Shown here one piece after another: positions 62,892 through 64,000 of a stretch of DNA of 64,000 nt (position 1 is the stretch's first letter; each line of letters opens with the position of its first letter). The translations under genes and the position numbers were made by a program. Source of the DNA: Rhabditophanes sp. KR3021 (taxonomy: Eukaryota > Nematoda > Chromadorea > Rhabditida > Alloionematidae); the NCBI GenBank assembly GCA_963281155.1, contig CAUJLY010000002.1:1488001-1552000 (forward strand). The letters run 5' to 3'. The notes below the pieces were generated by a model, which was not told the DNA's origin, made no database searches, and saw only the letters and a program-made list of their open reading frames with translations.

Positions 62892-64000
62892 TTAAACTAC
62901 GTTCTTTTTGATTAAACATGAATTTATAAATAAGGGAGCTAATTGAGTAAGAGGTGCCAATGCAAAAACTGGTCCATTCAGAAGTTCCTTTGCTTTACGG
63001 ACATTGTCGAATAAGACAATCGAATTCTTCCCTTTATTAGCATGCAAGCGACTGATTTCGACCAACTTTGAGAAGGCAGTTTTAGGAGCTTGAATTCTAT
63101 TATCTTCTTCATTAGTTTCGAGGCAATCACTTTCCTTAATCAGACTGAATCCTTCCTCAGATAGTCCAGAGTATGCTCGGCTTTCTCCATGAAGAGTACA
63201 TACCATTCTGGATTGAGCGTTTTTAAAATTCTTCTTTTCTGTAAGGGCTCCACTTTCTACATCAAAGACCAGAATATTTTTATCGTCATAAGCAAAGGCA
63301 CTATTTAAGTCACTGTAGACAAACAATCCCTTTTGTTCAACAAGCCAATTATATCCAAGAGTTTCAACATTAAAACATCCAACATATTCAGCACTTCCTG
63401 CCAACAAATACTTTTGATATTCAGTCGGAGCCCATTTGATTGTGTGAAGCTGAGAGAGACTATTATCGAAGTGAAGAATTTTCATCGAAGTTGTAGACCA
63501 GAGGATAAGATGGGCAGAGATGAGTTCGGAAGTGTGAACTGATGCAAATACGTTTCCACGAATAGATGTAATATCTACTACCTCGGTACCCTGCCACTTT
63601 CCGTATCTCTGAGTGTCTTTACGCCACTTTCCAAACCGTTGGGCGTCTCCTTTCCAAACATTGATAGTTCCATCGGAGTTTGAAGTTAAAAATTCTGCAT
63701 TTGAGTGAGCGTTGTTGCTGCCTAGGGTTGATTCTTCAAACATAGCTCCCTTTTCTAATTCTCCGGTGATTTTGGTGATATCCTCACAGACACAAATGAC
63801 ATCTTCCAGTTGAAGGAGCAAATTGTTCTTGCCTTTGACTTGTCTTCTCCAAAATTTGATGTAAACTTCCTTTATTTCACAAGATCTTTTTTCAGCTGTG
63901 ACAATGTATGATGGAGTTGCAGTAAAGAGATAAACAATCGACTTGACAGCTTCGAAGTCACTACAGTAGATTTTTCTGGCAACACTGTTTTCCAGAACAA
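62892..64000 (-). CDS. WDR75: WDR75/Utp17 ribosome-biogenesis WD-repeat protein, 3' part
   Basis: The frame is open from the right edge to TAA at 62892, about 369 residues; the start lies outside the window. WDR75 (yeast Utp17/Nan1) is a t-Utp subunit of the nucleolar small-subunit processome, needed for rRNA transcription and early processing. Visible are late beta-propeller repeats: KEVYIKFWRRQ (human LELQMKLWMYN), AEFLTSNSDGTINVWKG (human LVTASKDGYFKVW), HLILWST, KYLLAGSAEYVGCFNVETL (human KYLLGATENGILCCWNL), and the C-terminal ELLNGPVFALAPLTQLAPLFINSCLI, which lines up with the human end LLHTPAHVLP...FVNSLLL. The tail beyond this, acidic in human, is missing (only KKNVV). Confidence 0.88.
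   Translation of the reverse strand, partial: VLENSVARKIYCSDFEAVKSIVYLFTATPSYIVTAEKRSCEIKEVYIKFWRRQVKGKNNLLLQLEDVICVCEDITKITGELEKGAMFEESTLGSNNAHSNAEFLTSNSDGTINVWKGDAQRFGKWRKDTQRYGKWQGTEVVDITSIRGNVFASVHTSELISAHLILWSTTSMKILHFDNSLSQLHTIKWAPTEYQKYLLAGSAEYVGCFNVETLGYNWLVEQKGLFVYSDLNSAFAYDDKNILVFDVESGALTEKKNFKNAQSRMVCTLHGESRAYSGLSEEGFSLIKESDCLETNEEDNRIQAPKTAFSKLVEISRLHANKGKNSIVLFDNVRKAKELLNGPVFALAPLTQLAPLFINSCLIKKNVV

Overview
The window looks like nuclear DNA of a nematode. It is strongly AT-rich (judged by eye, not counted). Most introns are 40-60 nt with GT/TTTTCAG-type borders, many genes are intron-poor or intronless, and many start codons sit a few bases after a TTTTAG/TTTTCAG acceptor with no visible upstream exon, as expected for spliced-leader trans-splicing. 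The gene content fits: a serpentine chemoreceptor beside its dead copy, an F-box gene, a UGT, a CK1-like kinase, an SLC17-like transporter and an Islet-type LIM homeobox gene. Intronless versions of large genes (VPS34, cullin) suggest an intron-poor clade IV lineage (Strongyloides/Parastrongyloides/Rhabditophanes relatives); that placement is inference.

Layout. 1-6.5 kb: the 5' part of an unknown gene (minus, cut by the left edge), a broken and an intact chemoreceptor, and an F-box gene. 6.5-10.5 kb: no convincing gene, but a diverged direct repeat. 10.5-22.2 kb: intronless CUL3-like cullin, two tandem GH99 endo-mannosidase-like genes (the first without a catalytic Glu), a UGT and a basic ubiquitin-like-domain protein. 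23-24 kb: tRNA-Asp and a lone 5S rRNA gene. 26-31 kb: SLC17-like transporter, anamorsin and a GOLM1-like Golgi protein. 32.9-37.3 kb: a seven-exon Islet-class LIM homeobox gene with unusually long introns. 39.3-42.7 kb: a neurochondrin-like gene and NDUFS2 of complex I. 42.9-48.8 kb: a tight five-gene minus-strand cluster (CSN2, two EAF6-like small proteins, VPS34, a frameshifted UPF0462/C4orf33 homologue), a likely trans-spliced operon. 49-52 kb: SLC25A46 and tropomodulin. 53.3-58.2 kb: a secreted protein whose 2.8-kb intron appears to enclose a CK1-like kinase and a selenocysteine-lyase-like gene. 59-64 kb: an SDR that has lost catalytic motifs, XPNPEP3/ICP55, a single-CH-domain protein and the 3' part of WDR75 (cut by the right edge).

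The genes do not form one pathway. CSN2, the cullin and the F-box protein belong to cullin-RING ubiquitin ligase biology; NDUFS2, anamorsin, SLC25A46 and XPNPEP3 to mitochondria and Fe-S proteins; GH99, UGT and GOLM1-like to the secretory pathway. The observations most worth follow-up are the nested gene, the live/dead GH99 pair, the SDR pseudoenzyme, the frameshift in UPF0462, a coding relic inside an NDUFS2 intron and the candidate operon. Exon joins were worked out by hand from splice signals and phase; nothing was aligned to a database.
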